Shown here piece by piece: positions 41,092 through 49,468 of a stretch of DNA of 64,000 bases. The notes beneath the pieces were generated by a model, which saw only the letters and a list, made by a program, of their open reading frames with translations, was not told where the DNA came from and ran no database searches. Origin of the DNA: Candidatus Yanofskyibacteriota bacterium (GTDB taxonomy: Bacteria; Patescibacteria; Paceibacteria; 2-02-FULL-40-12; IGHO2-12-FULL-4); the NCBI GenBank assembly GCA_016185525.1, contig JACPNK010000002.1, forward strand, positions 101,969 to 165,968, read 5' to 3'. The stretch's first letter is position 1. Each line of letters starts with the position of its first letter. The position numbers and the translations under genes are program-made.

Positions 41092-41126
41092 ACACCCACA
41101 CAAGAAACTGAAACCAAATTAACCAA

Positions 41127-41145
41127 AACCGACTAAGGTCGGTTT
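41127..41145. terminator. Terminator AAACCGAC-TAAG-GTCGGTTT
   Basis: A perfect eight-base stem with AT-rich sequence on both sides, between convergent genes; it may serve both. Confidence 0.65.
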
Positions 41146-41176
41146 ATTTCTTTATTACTTCCACATGCTCAAAAGG

Positions 41177-41554
41177 TTAATTGCATTGACTTGGCGGTAG
41201 CCAGGTAGGAGAAGGCTCTGAGTTTAACGGTACAAATTTCTGAATTAAGTTGCTTAAGTTGGCGCCGAGATCGCTTTTTTGATTTGTTGATTGAAGCTCT
41301 TCTAGTGTTTTCCTGGCATTGCTGACAGCAATATTGGCTTTTTTAATTTTTTCGTCTTTGCTTGCTGTGCTTTTGTCCGACAGTAAAGCGTCAAGACCCT
41401 CAAGGCTGTTTTTTAATTCCCCGATTAATCTTTTTTCTTTAACCGCCGGATTTATGGTTTCAATGACGCTCTGCTTGAAATTCTCCACCTTTTCGCGGTT
41501 GAGAACGACCAAAACGGCCGCTATTAAAAGTGTAAAACCAATAAATTTAGCCAT
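41177..41554 (-). CDS. Hypothetical single-helix protein with coiled-coil
   Basis: A protein of about 125 aa starting MAKFIGFTLLIAAVLVVLN, which is a membrane or signal helix, followed by Lys/Glu-rich helical sequence (LIGELKNSLEGLDALLSDK, ANIAVSNARKTLEELQS). A ten-codon longer frame exists upstream without start support. It is probably anchored and extracytoplasmic. No family is recognised. Confidence 0.5.
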   Translation of the reverse strand: MAKFIGFTLLIAAVLVVLNREKVENFKQSVIETINPAVKEKRLIGELKNSLEGLDALLSDKSTASKDEKIKKANIAVSNARKTLEELQSTNQKSDLGANLSNLIQKFVPLNSEPSPTWLPPSQCN

Positions 41555-41619
41555 AGAGCTATTATAGCATATTAAGTTTTGCAAACACCGCCAGACACGC
41601 TACCTTTTATTTCGTTATC

Positions 41620-41647
41620 TTGACAAAAAACAATAGTGTGATAACAT
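41620..41647 (+). promoter_or_regulatory. Promoter of the heptapeptide-repeat protein gene
   Basis: TTGACA (41620-41625), 16-base spacer, TAACAT (41642-41647). AAAGGAGGG just before ATG 41674 is the strongest ribosome site in the window, so this protein is probably made in large amounts. Confidence 0.65.
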
Positions 41648-41673
41648 GTTTACAGACTTAAAGGAGGGAAAAA

Positions 41674-42282
41674 ATGCACATTAAAAAAGGCTTGGCAATG
41701 CATGTGCACCACGAAAAACTCGTGGAGTGGTGCTTTAATTATGATGAACGCGCGGAATTTATCCGCACAGAAAAACCACCAGAAGAGCGGGAAACCCGCC
41801 TTCGCCTTTTCAAGCTATTCAAAGGGGAACTGCCTCCTGAACTAGTTGAAGCAGGCCGGGTTTTTGAGGAAGCACAACGGGTTTATGTTGAAGCAGGCCG
41901 GGTTTATGATGAAGCAGGCCGGGTTCGTGTTGAAGCAGGCCGGGTTTATGATGAAGCATTCCGGGTTTATGATGAAGCACGCCGGGTTTATAATAAAGCA
42001 GGCCAGGTTTATGATGAATCAGTCTGGGTTCATATTAAAGCAAACCGGGTTTATGTTGAAGCAGAACGGGTTTATGATGGACCACGCCAGGTTCGTGTTG
42101 AAGCAGGCCTGGTTTATGATATAGCAGGCCGGGTTTATGACGAAGCAGGCCGGGTTTTTAATGAAGCACACCGGGCTTATGATAAAGTACTTAATAAAAA
42201 CATGCCCGCAATTGAGGCTCTGCATAGGATAGAGTGTCCAAATTGTCCATGGAATGGACACACGATTTTTCCTAAAACCTAA
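41674..42282 (+). CDS. Heptapeptide-repeat protein (EAGRVYD type)
   Basis: A 202-aa protein. Residues 1-50 form a charged N-terminal domain (EKLVEWCFNYDERAEFIRTE). Residues about 58-172 are tandem heptapeptides of the form E-A-G-R-V-Y-D, about 16 copies, coded by 21-bp DNA repeats. The C-terminus has HRIECPNCPWNG, a possible zinc or thiol site. The hydrophobic Val/Tyr and Ala spacing suits a long amphipathic helix. Function is unknown; the repeats suggest a copy-number-variable structural or binding surface. Very strong ribosome site. Confidence 0.7.
   Translation: MHIKKGLAMHVHHEKLVEWCFNYDERAEFIRTEKPPEERETRLRLFKLFKGELPPELVEAGRVFEEAQRVYVEAGRVYDEAGRVRVEAGRVYDEAFRVYDEARRVYNKAGQVYDESVWVHIKANRVYVEAERVYDGPRQVRVEAGLVYDIAGRVYDEAGRVFNEAHRAYDKVLNKNMPAIEALHRIECPNCPWNGHTIFPKT
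41857..42190 (+). repeat. 21-bp tandem repeats (minisatellite) inside the heptapeptide gene
   Basis: Units such as GCAGGCCGGGTTTATGATGA recur every 21 bases with scattered substitutions, about 16 times. The unit length keeps the reading frame, so gain or loss of units changes protein length by seven residues. Confidence 0.8.
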
Positions 42283-42320
42283 GAAATTGAGAAATTGAAC
42301 TTCTCGGTGGAGTAAGACAA

Positions 42321-42345
42321 GACAGATTGCGCAATCTGTCTTTTT
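42321..42345 (+). terminator. Terminator GACAGATTGC/GCAATCTGTC
   Basis: A perfect ten-base palindrome at 42321-42340 followed by TTTTTA, downstream of the heptapeptide-repeat gene. The preceding GAGAAATTGAACTTCTCGG resembles the palindrome at 47850-47886. Confidence 0.75.
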
Positions 42346-42396
42346 ATTTTTCAAATGCCAAAAAGAAAGCAAAAGACCCGTTGGGGATAAAACTTG

Positions 42397-42425
42397 TTGA
42401 GTTTTATCTGAAAGTGTCAGATAAT
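42397..42425 (+). promoter_or_regulatory. Promoter of the cupredoxin gene
   Basis: TTGAGT (42397-42402), 17-base spacer, GATAAT (42420-42425). ATG 42432 is only six bases further, giving a leaderless message. Confidence 0.55.
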
Positions 42426-42431
42426 TCAGCT

Positions 42432-42854
42432 ATGCGTAAAATCATAATAAGTTTTATTGTTGTAGTCATTTTTGTAGTCCTTTTGTTTGTTTTGGGCAGT
42501 CAGACGGGAAAGGCTCCGACAAATTCTCCGGCCATCTCTCCAAGCCCGACACCTAACGCGCAAAAAGCTCCCAATACTTTTTTGGTGCAAATCACCAGTC
42601 AAGGACTTTCAGTCAGCGAACTTAACATAAAAGTCGGCGATATGGTTACTTTCAAAAATGTTGACTCCGCTCGGCATTGGCCCGCCGCAGGCCCTCATCC
42701 AACCCATCAAATTTGTTCGGGTTTTGACGCCTTAAAAGGTTTATCCCAAAACGAAAGCTACTCATACAAGTTTACCGAAGCTAAAACTTGCCCCTTTCAC
42801 GATCACTTAAACATTACCGACAGATATTTCGGTAAAATAACCGTCAGTGAGTAA
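42432..42854 (+). CDS. Cupredoxin-like exported copper protein
   Basis: A 140-aa protein with an N-terminal membrane or signal helix (about 3-22), a Ser/Pro linker and a plastocyanin-like domain: VGDMVTFKNVDSARHWPAAG with the first copper His, then TCPFHDHLN with Cys and His of a type 1 site. It should carry electrons or buffer copper outside the membrane. A longer frame upstream overlaps the promoter and terminator, so ATG 42432 is chosen. The last eight bases overlap the transglycosylase gene (GTG at 42847). Confidence 0.75.
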   Translation: MRKIIISFIVVVIFVVLLFVLGSQTGKAPTNSPAISPSPTPNAQKAPNTFLVQITSQGLSVSELNIKVGDMVTFKNVDSARHWPAAGPHPTHQICSGFDALKGLSQNESYSYKFTEAKTCPFHDHLNITDRYFGKITVSE

Positions 42855-44151
42855 AAAGAACGCCATTTTAACAGCTAGCATCCTAGCGGGTTTGGTAATT
42901 TTAGCCAACCCGCTTTTTACAAGCGCCTCCGTACAGGAAGATATTGAGATAAAAAACAAACAAATCGAAGAATTGAGAAAGCAAATTGAAGAATTCCAGC
43001 AACAGATAGACGAAAAAAGCAAAAACGCCCAAAGCTTGTCAAATGAAATATCTATAATCAACAGCAAGATCAGCCAGATCCAGACGGAAATCAAAAGTCT
43101 AGCTTTATCAATTGAAAAAACGTCTTCTGAAATTGACCAGACATTAGAACAGATAAAAGAAGCAGAGGATAAAATTGCAAAGCATCGTTCGGCATTGTCT
43201 GCTTCCTTGCGTTTGCTGGATCAGACAGAGCAGGAAAACTTGATTGAAATGATTTTAAAAAATGAAAACTTTTCAAGTTTTTTTAACAATCTAAACAACC
43301 TGCAAGTGACTCAAGAAAACTTGAGAATGACTATAGAAAATATTAGAACATTAAAAAAAGAACTTGAGGAAAAAGAAGAAAGCCTTAGCGAGAGAAAGGG
43401 AGAACTTGAAAATCTTAGACAAATCCAGCAGATAGAAAAAAGATCCGTGGAGCAGGTCCGCTCGGAAAAAAACAATATTTTGAAAGTAACAAAAGGGGAA
43501 GAAGCGCGTTTTCAGAGCCTTGTTAAAAAATCTCAAGCCGACATAGAAAAAATCAGAGCCCAAGTATTTTATTTACAGCAAAATGGAGTATCCGCCGAGG
43601 AAGCCGTGAAATACGCCCAATTAGCGGCAATCGGCGTCGGCATCAGACCGGCATTTCTGTTGGGAATTCTTGAAATTGAGTCCGGTTTGGGCAAGAACGT
43701 AGGCACCGGCAATTGGCTGAAAGATATGTACCAGTGTTATCTTAAATTAAAAAAACCCGAACGAGCCGAACAGGAAAAAAACGCTTTTTTCGCCATAGTT
43801 ACCAAGCTGGGGTTGAATCCTGACACAGTTAAAGTATCGCGCGAACCGAATTACGGCTGTGGCGGAGCCTTGGGTCCGGCCCAATTTATACCCACGACTT
43901 GGTTGGGGTATGAAGCTGACGTTGCCCGCCTAACCGGACACAACCCGCCCAATCCATGGAACGTGGAAGACGCTTTTACCGCCAGCGCCATAAAGCTTGG
44001 CCGAGCCGGCGCCACGGCCAAAACCCGCACATCTGAAATTGCCGCCGCCAAAGCTTACATCAGCGGCAAGCCTGGTTGTTCAACAAGCACCTGTAACTAC
44101 TATGCCAATTCTGTCTTGAGAAAAGCGGCAGAAATTGAAAAAAATTTATAG
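42847..44151 (+). CDS. Exported coiled-coil protein with lytic transglycosylase domain
   Basis: A 434-aa protein with a signal peptide (ILTASILAGLVILANPLFTSASV), a long coiled coil (about 30-245) and a C-terminal MltB-like domain. That domain has FLLGILEIESGLG with the catalytic Glu and CGGALGPAQFIPTTW, the family signature. It should cleave peptidoglycan glycan strands, with the coiled coil acting as a regulator like those of EnvC/PcsB proteins. Start is GTG, overlapping the cupredoxin end by eight bases. The combination of coiled coil and transglycosylase in one chain is a common patescibacterial design. Confidence 0.85.
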   Translation: MSKKNAILTASILAGLVILANPLFTSASVQEDIEIKNKQIEELRKQIEEFQQQIDEKSKNAQSLSNEISIINSKISQIQTEIKSLALSIEKTSSEIDQTLEQIKEAEDKIAKHRSALSASLRLLDQTEQENLIEMILKNENFSSFFNNLNNLQVTQENLRMTIENIRTLKKELEEKEESLSERKGELENLRQIQQIEKRSVEQVRSEKNNILKVTKGEEARFQSLVKKSQADIEKIRAQVFYLQQNGVSAEEAVKYAQLAAIGVGIRPAFLLGILEIESGLGKNVGTGNWLKDMYQCYLKLKKPERAEQEKNAFFAIVTKLGLNPDTVKVSREPNYGCGGALGPAQFIPTTWLGYEADVARLTGHNPPNPWNVEDAFTASAIKLGRAGATAKTRTSEIAAAKAYISGKPGCSTSTCNYYANSVLRKAAEIEKNL

Positions 44152-44201
44152 CCTGTTAAAGTTGTTAAAGCTTCTTAATAAAAAGGTAACGGTAAAATAG
44201 T

Positions 44202-45554
44202 ATGAAAATCAATAAGGTTAAAGCTTTGCTATTCTTTCTTCTTGCCGGTTTAGCCGGAATCGCTGTTGTTTTTGGTAAACAAGACCCGGTAGTTATCGGC
44301 GAAACGACCAACAGGGACTTACAGCCGGTAATACAACCGGACACTACTTCACAGCAAGTAAATTTTCTGACCATCGAAAAAATAATGGAAGGGCAAGAGA
44401 GGTTAAAAAAATCTCCGCCCCTCAAGTTTGTTGAAAAAACAACAAAGAAAAGATTAAGAAGCGGAAAAACAACCACAATTACAGAGTTTGTGAAAAAAGA
44501 GATAGAGTTGTCTGTTTTGGATACTAAAACCGGCGAAGTTTTTGAAAAAAGATACTGGCTTGACGAAAAAGAAGTTGAGAAAGCAAATACAATCAGAAAA
44601 AAATATCTGGAGAACAAAGAAAACCTGCCGAGTTTTACACCGGAAAATCCGGCAGAAACTTTTCAGATTATAACCAATTGGTGGAATAATTTCAATTCTG
44701 ATTTAAGCATTGCTGAAGTTGCCGGACCGGAAGAAGAAAAAAATCGCTATGCCGTAATCGGCAATAAGTTTTTGCTGGGTAATGATAATTTCGCTTACTT
44801 CAGCGAACAGACGGGGGATAATTATTCCGATATGATTTATGCACCGTATTCACGCATATTGCACCAACCTGAATTTGTGGAAATAGGCAAAAACATTTTA
44901 AACGAGTGGGTTGCTACAGCTTTTCAGAAACTGCGTGAACTCAAAGTTATGTCAAAAGCTTTTCCTGAAAAATTGGTTGTGGATACTATTCAGGAGGAAT
45001 TCGTCAAAAATATATTGCTTACCGAGCAAACTGACCCAAGCATGCTTTTACTTGCTGACAACAAAGAAAAGCAGAAAATTATTGAAAGAGTGCTGGTTCG
45101 GATTGCCCTTAACGGAGAAAGAGCATATCGTTACACATTTTCCAAAACAGAAGCTTCGGGACTGGGACAAATTATGCCCAAAACTTACAGCTATGTTGAC
45201 CCTAAAACAAAAAAAAGGAAGGGTACCATTCAAATATATCCGGAAGCCAAACTGATCAAAGACGTCAATATCGGCAGAATTGACGTAGTAAATGGGATTA
45301 TGGCTTCGGGTTTGGTTTTTGACAGCCATCTTGGGGATGCTTTTAGAAACATGACAAAAAAAGAAAAAGCTAAGCTAGATAAAAAATTAATTTCCGAACC
45401 GGATTTTATAAACGAGGTGAGGGCCGCGGTCTATAACGGCGGCGCCAGCAAATATATGCCTGCCACGGCAACTATTTTTGCAGGCATCAAAGAAACCGTG
45501 CTTTTCGTCAAAAAATACAAAATGATAAGAGACTTGAAACTGTTTGCTCCGTAA
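44202..45554 (+). CDS. Exported transglycosylase-SLT-like protein
   Basis: A 450-aa protein with an N-terminal signal/anchor helix (about 6-25) and a catalytic-looking C-terminal part. KTEASGLGQIMPKTYSYV matches the ESGxGQxMP core of lytic transglycosylases and AVYNGGASKY matches their AYNxG motif. The middle 200 residues have no recognised domain. The usual Glu of 'ES' is preserved only as TEASG, so activity is plausible but not certain. It follows another transglycosylase gene, suggesting a cell-wall pair. Confidence 0.75.
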   Translation: MKINKVKALLFFLLAGLAGIAVVFGKQDPVVIGETTNRDLQPVIQPDTTSQQVNFLTIEKIMEGQERLKKSPPLKFVEKTTKKRLRSGKTTTITEFVKKEIELSVLDTKTGEVFEKRYWLDEKEVEKANTIRKKYLENKENLPSFTPENPAETFQIITNWWNNFNSDLSIAEVAGPEEEKNRYAVIGNKFLLGNDNFAYFSEQTGDNYSDMIYAPYSRILHQPEFVEIGKNILNEWVATAFQKLRELKVMSKAFPEKLVVDTIQEEFVKNILLTEQTDPSMLLLADNKEKQKIIERVLVRIALNGERAYRYTFSKTEASGLGQIMPKTYSYVDPKTKKRKGTIQIYPEAKLIKDVNIGRIDVVNGIMASGLVFDSHLGDAFRNMTKKEKAKLDKKLISEPDFINEVRAAVYNGGASKYMPATATIFAGIKETVLFVKKYKMIRDLKLFAP

Positions 45555-45580
45555 AAAACTGTTCCGATAGGAACAGTTTT
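45555..45580. terminator. Bidirectional terminator AAAACTGTTCC-GATA-GGAACAGTTTT
   Basis: A perfect 11-base stem between the convergent transglycosylase and the small Cys-rich gene; it reaches the last codons of the latter. Confidence 0.8.
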
Positions 45581-45807
45581 TAAAACCGGCAATTCTCCCA
45601 AAATCCGCCACAGTCATTACACCAGGACACATCTTGGTCCAGACAATCGTCGTGCGGAGATGTATGCAGATTTGGATGAGGACACTGCATTTGCAGAAAT
45701 GCTAATTCTTGTTTCGCTTCTAACAAACTTTCTTCTAAAACTGCAACTTTGCTTTGAATCTCTACTCTAAGCGACACGACTTCACTTCTATTTGTTATCA
45801 CAACCAA
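45580..45807 (-). CDS. Small Cys/His-rich protein with coiled-coil
   Basis: A 75-aa protein: a helical N-terminal half (SLRVEIQSKVAVLEESLLEAKQ) and a C-terminal half with CPHPNLHTSPHDDC and WCNDCGG, which can hold one zinc ion. The length and layout suggest a small zinc-ribbon regulator or adaptor. No family name is known to me. Confidence 0.6.
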   Translation of the reverse strand: MVVITNRSEVVSLRVEIQSKVAVLEESLLEAKQELAFLQMQCPHPNLHTSPHDDCLDQDVSWCNDCGGFWENCRF

Positions 45808-45952
45808 CCTCCCGCTTTTAAATTTAAGAATTGACTAATTATTATCAAAAAACGATTGGCAGTCAAGACATCATACCTTCGTTTTTTTGACTTTATAATG
45901 TGGTTGTGTTATCATCATTTCAAAGTTATTTGACAAGTAAAAAAGGGTAATT

Positions 45953-46639
45953 ATGACAATACTTTGGACGGTTGTAGCTGTAATTTTTACTCTGTATGTT
46001 TTAACGACAACAACGCTACTGCTGACTGCGAAATTCAAGAAAAACGAAAAAGGTAACCCGGTTTTGGATCCTGACTCTTGGCATTTTAAGCTTTGCCACC
46101 CGATTCTTACCAGGAAACATAATTCGCATACAATCATAGAACACCAAAACGGCTTCAATCTTAGCCTCAGTATTTGCTCTTATTCCGCAGATTTTTTTCT
46201 TATGCTTTGGGTTAGCTGGCCAGTATTGATACTTTGGTCCATCACTAGGACTATTGTCTATGCGCCTTTTATGACTTTGTTTGGCTACTTTCCTATTGCG
46301 GACATAGACTCTATGGTTTGGAGAGATTTTCCGTTTGCAGTAAATGTGGGCGAAATACCCCTTCCAGAAATAAAAGGGCACAAAATTTTTCCTGTTTACG
46401 TTGTTTCACCAATAATTTACTCCGCGGGCTGGCTTTATTTTACTGAAGTTACAAAGATGGTTAGTATATGGTCGTTTGGTGTTGCCATAGCAATTGCGGT
46501 AATGATTGTCTCGACCAAGTTAACTAAGACAAACCAAAAAGAAGTTTCCTTGGTCAGAGAATGGTTATTAGCCAAGAAAAGCAAAGTTTGTTTGAAGCTA
46601 GAGTTAGCTTCAGCGCAAGAAAATACGAACAAAAACTAA
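45953..46639 (+). CDS. Hypothetical membrane protein
   Basis: A 228-aa protein with an N-terminal membrane helix (about 4-26), two more in the middle (80-110 region, FFLMLWVSWPVLILW) and a pair near 150-185. A cytoplasmic Lys-rich tail ends the chain. No family is recognised. GGGTAATT precedes the ATG, so the ribosome site is weak. It ends with its own terminator at 46641-46658. Confidence 0.55.
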   Translation: MTILWTVVAVIFTLYVLTTTTLLLTAKFKKNEKGNPVLDPDSWHFKLCHPILTRKHNSHTIIEHQNGFNLSLSICSYSADFFLMLWVSWPVLILWSITRTIVYAPFMTLFGYFPIADIDSMVWRDFPFAVNVGEIPLPEIKGHKIFPVYVVSPIIYSAGWLYFTEVTKMVSIWSFGVAIAIAVMIVSTKLTKTNQKEVSLVREWLLAKKSKVCLKLELASAQENTNKN

Positions 46640-46640
46640 A

Positions 46641-46664
46641 TTGGGTTGAAAAACCCAATTTTTT
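46641..46664 (+). terminator. Terminator TTGGGTT-GAAA-AACCCAA
   Basis: A seven-base stem with a GAAA loop followed by TTTTTTG, directly before mnmA. Confidence 0.75.
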
Positions 46665-46679
46665 GTTGTAAAAAATAAT

Positions 46680-47861
46680 ATGATTTCTAAATCTAAGAAA
46701 GTCTATGTAGCCATGTCAGGCGGAGTAGATTCTTCGGTAGCCGCGGCTCTTTTGAAGAAGGGATGGTTCCTGCCTGCCGGCCCGCCTGCCGGACGGACAG
46801 GCAGGCAGGTTAATGTTGTCGGGGTATTTTTTAAACCATGGCAACCCTCACTTTCTGACACCCGATGTCAGAAAGTTTGTGATTGGGAAAAAGACCGCCA
46901 AGATGCTCTAGCGGTAGCTTCAGTTTTGGGTATTCCCTTTAAAACTTGGGATTTTTCAGAAGAGTATAAAAACAAGGTAGGCAATTATATGATAGAAACA
47001 TACCGCCAGGGACTTACACCCAATCCCGATGTAATGTGCAACAAAGAGATAAAGTTTGGTTTGTTTTTAAAAAAAGCTTTAGCTGAAGGAGCGGACTATA
47101 TTGCAACGGGACACTATGCGCGCAAAGCGCGAGTTGGAAGTTTATCAAGTTATAAAGTTGTAAAGTCAAATTCTAAACTTGATGAACCTGACGAACTTTA
47201 CAAACTTTTAACTGGTGTCGATAAAAATAAGGATCAAAGCTACTTTTTATGGACGCTGACACAAAAACAACTTAAGTATTGCCTGTTTCCGATTGGAGAC
47301 TATGCAAAACCGGAAGTCAGAAAATTAGCTAAAAAATTCAAACTGCCGACACACAACAAAAAAGATAGCCAAGGAGTCTGCTTTATCGGCCAGCTGGATA
47401 TGGCTGAATTTTTAAAAAATTATATCAAACCCAAAACTGGCGAAATTCGTCTTATGTCAACATCCGATGTTGACGAAAAAATTGTCGGCAGACACGAAGG
47501 AGCCGCCTACTACACCATAGGCCAGCGGCATGGCTTAAATATAACTGATGGACACGGGCCGTATTTTGTAGTTTCTAAAGATATTAAAAAAAATATTGTA
47601 TATGTCGGCAAGGAAAAAGACTTGGAGACAAAAAAAACAAAGATAACCAGCTTTAGCTGGATAAACAGGCAAGGCCTGTTAAAGTTTCCGCTGGAAGTGG
47701 AGGTTAAGGTGCGATATAGGACAAAAAAACAAAAAGCCGTTTTATATAAAAACGGAGAGTTAAAATTCAAAAATCCGGTCAGAGCAGTTACCTCTGGCCA
47801 ATCAGCGGTTTTTTACAAAGGAGAAGAGATGCTGGGAGGAGGGGTAATAGTAACCCACTGA
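46680..47861 (+). CDS. mnmA: tRNA-specific 2-thiouridylase MnmA with two repeat-derived insertions
   Basis: A 393-aa enzyme that puts sulfur on U34 of Lys, Glu and Gln tRNAs. The PP-loop SGGVDSSV is at residues 13-20, C120 (PDVMCNKEIKF) and the second catalytic Cys in SQGVCFIGQ are present, and GVDKNKDQSYFL is conserved. Residues 31-43 (LPAGPPAGRTGRQ) come from a 41-bp palindromic GC-rich repeat. Residues about 152-176 are an extra loop coded by the AT-rich repeat that also occurs at 51209-51302. The reading frame and all catalytic residues are intact. Its last codons lie inside a palindrome shared with gpmI. Confidence 0.92.
   Translation: MISKSKKVYVAMSGGVDSSVAAALLKKGWFLPAGPPAGRTGRQVNVVGVFFKPWQPSLSDTRCQKVCDWEKDRQDALAVASVLGIPFKTWDFSEEYKNKVGNYMIETYRQGLTPNPDVMCNKEIKFGLFLKKALAEGADYIATGHYARKARVGSLSSYKVVKSNSKLDEPDELYKLLTGVDKNKDQSYFLWTLTQKQLKYCLFPIGDYAKPEVRKLAKKFKLPTHNKKDSQGVCFIGQLDMAEFLKNYIKPKTGEIRLMSTSDVDEKIVGRHEGAAYYTIGQRHGLNITDGHGPYFVVSKDIKKNIVYVGKEKDLETKKTKITSFSWINRQGLLKFPLEVEVKVRYRTKKQKAVLYKNGELKFKNPVRAVTSGQSAVFYKGEEMLGGGVIVTH
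46769..46809 (+). repeat. GC-rich palindromic repeat inserted in mnmA
   Basis: GCCTGCC and GGCAGGC arms flank a GGACGGACA core, with more CCTGCC and GGCAGG units on both sides. It interrupts the first helix-strand turn of MnmA in frame, where other MnmA proteins go straight from the helix to the xVxGVF strand. Confidence 0.75.
47139..47218 (+). repeat. AT-rich repeat inserted in mnmA
   Basis: It begins AGTTTATCAAGTTATAAAGT and ends AACTTTACAAACTTTTAAC. The same beginning and end, with small changes, occur at 51216-51302 between rny and the HU gene. The two ends are roughly inverted copies of each other. Confidence 0.65.
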
Positions 47862-47886
47862 GAAGTTGAACTTCTCAGTGGGTTAC
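47850..47886. terminator. 37-nt perfect palindrome across the ends of mnmA and gpmI
   Basis: GTAACCCACTGAGAAGTT, one central G, then its exact complement. It contains both TGA stop codons (47859-47861 and, on the minus strand, 47877-47875). Because of it both proteins end in VTH. It probably ends both transcripts although T-runs are poor. Confidence 0.75.
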
Positions 47887-49422
47887 TAAATTCTGAAGTA
47901 AGCTTTTCCCGTCCATTTCCGGCGGCACCGGCAAGTCCATAATTTCTAAAATAGTAGGCGCAACATCGGGCAGAACGCCGGAAACTTCCTGAACCGGCAA
48001 AAAACGCCCCTTAAATTCTTCAGCAACGAGATAAAAGGGGACAGGATTGGTGTTATGTTTTGTTTCTTTTTCTCCGCTGAACGTGTAAACCAAAGATTCA
48101 GCATTGCCATGATCTGAAGTGACAATCAAAGTTCCTTTTTGCTTTTTTACTTCTTCAAATATCAGCCCGACTGCTTCATCAACTTTTTCAACGCCCTTAA
48201 CAACCAAATCCGTATTACCCAGATGAGAAAGCATATCGGCGTTGGCAAAATTTACCAAGAAAAAGTCGTAATGGTTTCTCTTCATTTCCTCCACAACTTT
48301 ATTGGCTATGTCCAAACTCCTCATTTCCGGAAAGTCTTCCAGGTTACGAGGCGATTCCAGAAAAAGATCAGTTTCTCCGTCATAAACTTTGTTTTCAAGG
48401 CCGTTAAAGAAAATGGTCACATGGGCATATTTTTCACTCTCGGCTATGTGGAGCTGTTTTTTATCATTTACGCTTAGCCACTCGGCTAAATTATTTTTCA
48501 TCTGCAGAAGTTCAAAAACGTAATGCAGGTTCGGATTGTCCAAATACTTTGTAAAAGCCGCCACAAACAAGTTGGCAATTTCCTCTCTCGGGAAAAACGA
48601 AAAATCTTTTTCAACAAAAGCCCTGGCCAGCTGCCTGATGCTGTCTTCTCTGAAATTAAAAAAAATCAAAGAGTCGTTTTCAGAAACCAAAGGTGAGGTT
48701 AATTCTTCCGAGACTGTGGGAGGAATTGACTCGTCAGTGATATTTTCCTGATGATATTTTTTTAAAGATTCTAAGATATTTTTTGATTTATTGCCCGTGC
48801 CGTAAACAACCAATTCGTAGGCTTCCCGTGTTTGGAGCCAATCGTTATTGCGATTCATAGCCATGTCTCGGCCCATGATTGTCGCCACTTTAATATTTTC
48901 AAAACCTTCTGTGTCCTTCAGAATTTCGCTTAAAAGATTGGCGCTTTCGTGAGTGCCGGAATCTTTTCCGTCAGTAAAAAGATGAAGATAAATTTTAGAA
49001 ATGCCTGATTTTTTTACCAAGTCCAACAAAGCTGACAAATGTTTGAAGCTGGAATGCACCGAACCGGAAGTTAACAGGCCCAGAATGTGCAGTTTGGAGT
49101 TATTTTTTTGAGTATGAGCAATAGCTTCTTGCAGAACTTTGTTAGAAAAAAAAGATTTGTCGGCAATGGAGCGGTTGATCGTCGGCAGATAGTGTCTAAA
49201 AGATCTGCCCGATCCCAAAGAAAGATGGCCGACTTCGGAATTGCCGGCTTCTCCCCATTCTAAACCAACCGCATTGCCGGAAGCTTGAAGCAAAGTATGC
49301 GGATAATTTTTCTCAAAAAAATCCAAATTGGGTTTTTTGGCGGCGAAAACAGCATTGCCTATTTTCTGGCTGCTAAAACCCAAACCGTCAACGACAATTA
49401 AAACCAATGGCGGTTTAACCAT
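47875..49422 (-). CDS. gpmI: 2,3-bisphosphoglycerate-independent phosphoglycerate mutase
   Basis: A 515-aa metalloenzyme of glycolysis converting 3- to 2-phosphoglycerate. The N-terminal VVDGLG binds metal; GNSEVGHLSLGSGR carries the phosphorylated Ser. LHLFTDGKD, TIMGRDMAMNRNNDWLQT and FNFREDSIRQLA are family motifs, and the metal-binding DMLSHLGN and SDHGNAE lie at the end. Start is ATG 49422 (MVKPPLVLIVVDG); a 12-codon extension upstream lacks support. It converges with mnmA across the shared palindrome. Confidence 0.93.
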   Translation of the reverse strand: MVKPPLVLIVVDGLGFSSQKIGNAVFAAKKPNLDFFEKNYPHTLLQASGNAVGLEWGEAGNSEVGHLSLGSGRSFRHYLPTINRSIADKSFFSNKVLQEAIAHTQKNNSKLHILGLLTSGSVHSSFKHLSALLDLVKKSGISKIYLHLFTDGKDSGTHESANLLSEILKDTEGFENIKVATIMGRDMAMNRNNDWLQTREAYELVVYGTGNKSKNILESLKKYHQENITDESIPPTVSEELTSPLVSENDSLIFFNFREDSIRQLARAFVEKDFSFFPREEIANLFVAAFTKYLDNPNLHYVFELLQMKNNLAEWLSVNDKKQLHIAESEKYAHVTIFFNGLENKVYDGETDLFLESPRNLEDFPEMRSLDIANKVVEEMKRNHYDFFLVNFANADMLSHLGNTDLVVKGVEKVDEAVGLIFEEVKKQKGTLIVTSDHGNAESLVYTFSGEKETKHNTNPVPFYLVAEEFKGRFLPVQEVSGVLPDVAPTILEIMDLPVPPEMDGKSLLQNLVTH

Positions 49423-49468
49423 AAAATCATAATAACACAAAAAACTTTTTCCTCCCACATAGTCTTTT

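Noticed and set aside
41846..42124. Second repetitive frame (KQAGFMM type) in the heptapeptide gene
   Set aside because: A shadow of the 21-bp repeats in another phase; it has no start signal, while the main frame has a strong ribosome site.
41857..42190. CRISPR-like array
   Set aside because: Repeats are directly adjacent 21-bp units without spacers and code a heptapeptide; no cas genes in the window.
44150..44180. Third copy of the AT-rich repeat (TTAAAGTTGTTAAAG) between the transglycosylase genes
   Set aside because: Too short and too AT-rich to separate from chance.
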